The notes under the pieces were generated by a model. It made no database searches, was not told the origin of the DNA, and was given only the letters and a program-made list of their open reading frames with translations. Source: Alphaproteobacteria bacterium (GTDB taxonomy: Bacteria; Pseudomonadota; Alphaproteobacteria; Rhizobiales; Aestuariivirgaceae). Taken from it: a DNA stretch of 9,697 bases. Positions 6,536-9,697 of the stretch are shown piece after piece. The stretch's first letter is position 1; each line of letters begins with the position of its first letter. Where the stretch lies: the NCBI GenBank assembly GCA_026400595.1, contig JAPLOT010000533.1, forward strand, positions 1 through 9,697, in the 5' to 3' direction. Made by a program: the position numbers and the translations under genes.

Positions 6536-7839
6536 CCGAGATACGCTCGCCGCCGCTCGACGAACCGCTCCACCGCTTCAACCAAGCGGTCGCAGTCAGC
6601 ATCCGTGACCATCAGCGATAGCGCCACGAAGCCGCGCTCCGCCATGTAGAAGCCGCTCTCCAGAAGATCCAGAAACAGAAGTCGTTTCAATCGGATATCG
6701 GCATGCTCTGTCGCTTGGGGTGAAGTGATTTCGCCGCCCAGCGGATGAATGGTCATCATCGAACCGATGCCCTTGGCCTGCATCCGCACCTGATAGCGCA
6801 TGAAAAGGTCATTGAGGCGATCACGCAGCCGGTCGCCGCGGGCGTTGAGAGCGATACAGGCCTCCGGCGTGAAGATTTCCGTCATGGCCGCATGACCCGC
6901 CGTCATCGTCAGCGTGTTGTTGTTGAAGGTGCCGGCATGCGGAAGCGGATTGGGACCCGTCGGATCGAAAAGCGCCATGATCTCCCGCGTGCCGCCAAAG
7001 GCGCCGAAGCTCATGCCCCCGCCAACATATTTGCCAAGCGTCTTGAGGTCCGGCTCGATGCCGAAGCGTGCCGACAACCCGCCCGGATGCAGCCGCGAGG
7101 TCATCACTTCGTCGAAGATCAGCACGATGCCGCGCGCCCGAGTCTCTTCCCGCAGCATCGAGAGGAAGCCCGCCTCGGCCGGAATGCAGCCGCCGCCGCC
7201 CAGCATGGGCTCGAGAATCACCGCGGCCAGATCGTCCGTATGCTGAGCGATCAGCGCGCGGGTGGCTTCGATGTCGTTGTACCTGCCGAGCACGCAATCG
7301 AAGGGGGCGTTCACCGGCGAGGCGCCGTGGCTGAAGTAGAGAGTGCCGCCATGATAGCCGCCTTCCATCGGCATGATCCTGCGGCGGCCCGTGAAGCAGC
7401 GCGCGGCCGAGAGCGCCATCATGTTGGCTTCGGTCCCCGAATTGGTGAATCGCACGAGATCCAGGTTGAACCGCGCGGTGACGGTCTCCGCGAAGGCCAC
7501 CTCGCGGGCGTGGCTGGCGCCGAGATTGACACCCGTCTCCAGCGCTTCCGAGATGGCTGCCTTGATGCGCGGATGCGAATGCCCATAGATGCCGGCCGAG
7601 TACTCGCCCAGCAGATCGACATAGTCATGTCCGTCCATATCGGTGATCCGGGCCCCTTCGGCCCTGGCCACACGGACCGGGAAGGGCGCGGTGAAGAGGA
7701 CGGTGCGCGTGTTGCCACCCGGCATGACCCTGGCGGCGCGATCCTGCATCGCCTGCGCCTTTGGATGAGCGGCAACATAACCGGAAACGGCCTCGGCCAG
7801 GACGTCGTCCAGCCTGTCGGCCCCGTGCCTGTCCATCAT
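6532..7839 (-). CDS. Class III aminotransferase, GSAM-like; possible beta-amino acid transaminase
   Basis: A 435-residue PLP enzyme of the glutamate-1-semialdehyde aminomutase-like branch. It has VMPGGNTR at 38-45, NSGTEAN at 133-139 for PLP phosphate binding, YHGG at 162-165, DE at 243-244 (Asp243 for the pyridine nitrogen) and LGKYVGGG with Lys270 as the Schiff-base lysine. True aminomutase (HemL) is unlikely because alphaproteobacteria normally make aminolevulinate by the ALA synthase route. Arg45 and Arg402 fall, with an offset of about four, where the Variovorax beta-phenylalanine aminotransferase (434 residues, Lys267) uses Arg41 and Arg398 for substrate carboxylates, as I recall them. 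A beta-amino acid transaminase is therefore my preferred but unproven guess. The ATG at 7839 overlaps the stop of gpt (ATGA), so it is the second gene of a coupled operon. Its own stop lies within the stop of the opposing serine hydrolase. Confidence 0.9.
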   Translation of the reverse strand: MMDRHGADRLDDVLAEAVSGYVAAHPKAQAMQDRAARVMPGGNTRTVLFTAPFPVRVARAEGARITDMDGHDYVDLLGEYSAGIYGHSHPRIKAAISEALETGVNLGASHAREVAFAETVTARFNLDLVRFTNSGTEANMMALSAARCFTGRRRIMPMEGGYHGGTLYFSHGASPVNAPFDCVLGRYNDIEATRALIAQHTDDLAAVILEPMLGGGGCIPAEAGFLSMLREETRARGIVLIFDEVMTSRLHPGGLSARFGIEPDLKTLGKYVGGGMSFGAFGGTREIMALFDPTGPNPLPHAGTFNNNTLTMTAGHAAMTEIFTPEACIALNARGDRLRDRLNDLFMRYQVRMQAKGIGSMMTIHPLGGEITSPQATEHADIRLKRLLFLDLLESGFYMAERGFVALSLMVTDADCDRLVEAVERFVERRRAYLG

Positions 7840-8330
7840 CCCTTTTGTCCCCCGATGGGCGGGGTGAACTGCAGGCCCATGTCCCAGGGCAGATAGATCC
7901 AGGTGTCCTGGCTGACCTCGGTCACGAAGGTATCCACCAGCGGACGGCCGGCAGGCTTGGCATAGACCGTTGCGAAATGGGCCTTGGGCAGCATCTCCCG
8001 CACTACCTTGGCGGTGGCCCCCGTATCGACCAGGTCGTCCACGATCAGAACACCCTCTCCGCCCTTGGCCCTGGCCACGGCAGCGCCGATTTCCTTCAGC
8101 ACCTGAATCTCGCCCTGCTTCTCGTAGTCGTAGGAGGCGACGCAGACCGTTTCGATGACCCGGATGCCAAGCTCTCGCGCCACCACCGCTGCCGGCACCA
8201 AGCCGCCCCGGGTGACCGCCACGATGGCCTGAAACGGTCCGGCACCATTCAGCCGCCAGGCCAGGGCCCGGGCGTCACGGTGAAACTGATCCCAGGACAC
8301 CGGGAAACTCTTCTGCCATTTCTCGTCCAT
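7836..8330 (-). CDS. gpt: Xanthine(-guanine) phosphoribosyltransferase
   Basis: A 164-residue homologue of E. coli Gpt (152 residues), recognisable along its whole length. AVTRGGLVPAAVVARELGIR (38-57) is the N-terminal phosphate-binding loop. ETVCVASYDYEKQGEIQVLK is the flexible loop. The PRPP signature is IVDDLVDTGAT at 96-106 with Asp98 and Asp99. The C-terminal AKPAGRPLVD...SQDTWIYLPWDMG carries Trp144, equivalent to the base-stacking Trp134 in E. coli. It converts xanthine and guanine with PRPP to XMP and GMP in purine salvage, in the cytoplasm or at the inner face of the membrane. GGAGAGG about eight bases before the ATG supports the start. A short insert (around residues 81-92, relative to E. 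coli) accounts for part of the extra length. It heads a two-gene operon with the aminotransferase, joined by ATGA, and diverges from the histidine kinase gene. Confidence 0.95.
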   Translation of the reverse strand: MDEKWQKSFPVSWDQFHRDARALAWRLNGAGPFQAIVAVTRGGLVPAAVVARELGIRVIETVCVASYDYEKQGEIQVLKEIGAAVARAKGGEGVLIVDDLVDTGATAKVVREMLPKAHFATVYAKPAGRPLVDTFVTEVSQDTWIYLPWDMGLQFTPPIGGQKG

Positions 8331-8363
8331 GCCCGCGCCTCTCCGCCTCGAACCCCGGCAAAT

Positions 8364-8392
8364 CTTATGCCTTGGCGGCCAGATCGGCGCAA
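8364..8392 (-). promoter_or_regulatory. Candidate sigma-70-type promoter of gpt
   Basis: On the minus strand TTGCGC (8387-8392) and CATAAG (8364-8369) are separated by exactly 17 bases. They match TTGACA at three and TATAAT at four positions. Transcription would begin near 8357 and give a leader of about 26 bases that contains the gpt ribosome site. The fit is reasonable but GC-rich genomes offer many such matches. Just upstream, TTAACCAT at 8400-8407 resembles one half of a CtrA site without its partner. Confidence 0.35.
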
Positions 8393-8476
8393 TCCGGCAT
8401 TAACCATCAACCCTGTATTCACGATTTGAGGTGACACTTGGCCACCATTGGCCCTAGCCCACGGGAGTTATCCGGA

Positions 8477-9697
8477 ATGGCTGCAGCGACAGGAATGATC
8501 GCCGAACTGGCGCGGGCCTTCGACATGGCCAACGTCGAGATGTTCGCCATCCTGCTGCCCGAAGCGCGGGTTGCGGCCGTGACCAATGCCGTGCTGCGCA
8601 AGTGGAATTGTGCCCGCGAGGAGCTCCTCGGCCGTCAGCTCGTCAAGTTCGGCACCGGGTCCCTCTCTGCCCGCAACGTGACCGAGAACGGACCGGACGG
8701 CACCGTCAACAAGGTCGAGGTTTCCTACATTCCGCCACTCGGAACGTCGCGGTCGATCAGCTTTTCTCCCCAGACCTGGGAAGACCAGGGACAGAAGTTC
8801 ATGCTGCTCATCGGCCGGCACGCCAGCCTGGAGCAGGCCGAAACCGCCATCCAGAACGAACGTCGCCTCAGCCTCGCGCTGCGTTCGGGCGGCTATGCCG
8901 CCTGGGACCATGACTATCGTTCGGGCGTAACCTACAACTCTCCCGAAATGTACGATCTGCTCGGCTTCGACCGCGACAGCCAGGAACTCAACTTCAACAG
9001 CTTCAACGACTTCGTCCACCCGGATGACCAGGACAAGACTCTGGATGGGCAGATCAAGATGTCGCCCTTCGGCTCCGATATGTTCCAGACCCGCTACCGC
9101 GTGAAAAACCGTGCCGGCCAGTATGTCTGGGTCGAGTCGATCGCCGGTGTCATCCGCAATCCCATTGACGGCATGCCGATGAAATGCGTGGGCCTTTCGC
9201 GCAACATCAGCGATCAGATGGCGGCGCTGGAAAAGATGCAGGCCTCAGAGCGCGTGCTCAAGCGCTCGCAGCGCGCCGCGCGTCTGGGCAGTTTCACAGT
9301 GAGCGTGGAAACCGGCATCTCGCGGCTCTCGTCCGAGATGATCGCCCTGATCGGCATGGCCGACGCAATCGTTCAACCGAACCTCGCCGTGTTCGAGAAG
9401 ATGATCGAGCCATCGGACCGCGAGAAGTTCCGCGAGGCGATCGCCCGCGCGAAGGAGGGCGAGGACAGCCCGGCCTTCGAGATCGCCTACAAGACGCTGG
9501 TCGAGGGCGAACTCAACTACTTCGAGGTCAAGATCGAAGCCGACCGCAATTCGCTGGGCCAGATCGAGCAGGTCTTCGGAACCTGCCAGAGCATTACCGA
9601 ACGCAAGACGCTGGAGCGCAAGTTCCTCCAGGCCCAGAAGATGGAAGCCGTCGGCCAGCTGACCGGCGGCGTCGCCCATGACTTCAACAACCTCCTC
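8477..9697 (+). CDS. Multi-PAS sensor histidine kinase, 3' end beyond the window
   Basis: An open frame of 407 codons runs off the right edge without a stop. I read three PAS-like domains: a divergent one at about 12-115, a clear PAS_3-type at about 130-247 (NSPEMYDLLGFDRD, HPDD at 181-184, RVKNRAGQYVWVES, then GLSRNISDQ), and a third at about 262-375 (SEMIALIGM, EPSDREKF, FGTCQSITERK). The HisKA H-box follows (QAQKMEAVGQLTGGVAHDFNN), making His401 the phospho-acceptor. The ATPase domain, and a receiver domain if present, lie outside. There is no membrane segment or signal peptide in the visible part, so this is a soluble kinase sensing an internal signal. No cofactor-binding residue can be named. 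HDFNN-type kinases are often hybrid kinases; that is inference. The ATG at 8477 has GGGAG about nine bases upstream. It diverges from gpt over 146 bases, and no response regulator is visible in the window. Confidence 0.9.
   Translation, partial: MAAATGMIAELARAFDMANVEMFAILLPEARVAAVTNAVLRKWNCAREELLGRQLVKFGTGSLSARNVTENGPDGTVNKVEVSYIPPLGTSRSISFSPQTWEDQGQKFMLLIGRHASLEQAETAIQNERRLSLALRSGGYAAWDHDYRSGVTYNSPEMYDLLGFDRDSQELNFNSFNDFVHPDDQDKTLDGQIKMSPFGSDMFQTRYRVKNRAGQYVWVESIAGVIRNPIDGMPMKCVGLSRNISDQMAALEKMQASERVLKRSQRAARLGSFTVSVETGISRLSSEMIALIGMADAIVQPNLAVFEKMIEPSDREKFREAIARAKEGEDSPAFEIAYKTLVEGELNYFEVKIEADRNSLGQIEQVFGTCQSITERKTLERKFLQAQKMEAVGQLTGGVAHDFNNLL

Noticed and set aside
6532..7839. HemL, glutamate-1-semialdehyde aminomutase of tetrapyrrole synthesis
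   Set aside because: The fold matches, but alphaproteobacteria normally use ALA synthase. The arginine pattern and operon partner favour an amino acid transaminase.
6745..7896. 383-codon + strand frame opposite the second aminotransferase and the end of gpt
   Set aside because: It mirrors the codons of two well-conserved genes and its product is His/Arg-rich without a domain.
1..9697. Mobile element, CRISPR array, defence island or RNA gene
   Set aside because: I found no transposase, integrase, terminal repeats, regularly spaced repeats, nuclease/toxin pairs or tRNA/rRNA-like structure; gaps are all shorter than about 150 bases.

Overview
The window is about 9.7 kb of GC-rich, densely packed chromosomal DNA. 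Codon use (strong G/C at third positions), very short intergenic gaps, a zf-CHCC protein of the complex I small-subunit type, a soluble multi-PAS kinase of the HDFNN class and a TTAACCAT element all suggest an alphaproteobacterium. That placement is an inference from overall character, not from a marker gene. I see no rRNA, tRNA, CRISPR array, insertion sequence, integrase or phage gene, and no gene-free stretch longer than about 150 bases.

Layout from left to right: (1) the 3' part of a crotonase-superfamily gene (+) meets an alpha/beta hydrolase (-) tail to tail. (2) Divergent from the hydrolase is a compact + strand run: a zf-CHCC zinc protein, a GNAT acetyltransferase, a YcaQ-type DNA crosslink glycosylase, and a second GNAT acetyltransferase. 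Each start overlaps the preceding stop. (3) A class III aminotransferase (-) ends inside the stop codon of the second GNAT gene. It starts back to back with a cytoplasmic serine hydrolase of the beta-lactamase fold (+), and a candidate operator and -10 lie in the 121-base gap between them. (4) A two-gene - strand operon, xanthine phosphoribosyltransferase (gpt) then a second class III aminotransferase, is coupled by an ATGA overlap. The aminotransferase ends inside the stop codon of the serine hydrolase. (5) A divergent PAS-PAS-PAS histidine kinase (+) runs off the right edge just after its phospho-acceptor histidine.

Functionally this looks like accessory metabolism and stress handling rather than one pathway. 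The GNAT/YcaQ/GNAT run could combine small-molecule acetylation with repair of DNA interstrand crosslinks. The two class III aminotransferases look suited to omega- or beta-amino acids. One is co-transcribed with a purine salvage enzyme, which allows a speculative link to nucleobase metabolism. I did not find a convincing wholly new system. The items most worth following up are the coupled GNAT-YcaQ-GNAT operon, the missing ordinary start codon of the first GNAT gene, the gpt/aminotransferase coupling, the candidate operator at 5375-5392, and the loss of both catalytic glutamates in the crotonase-fold protein.
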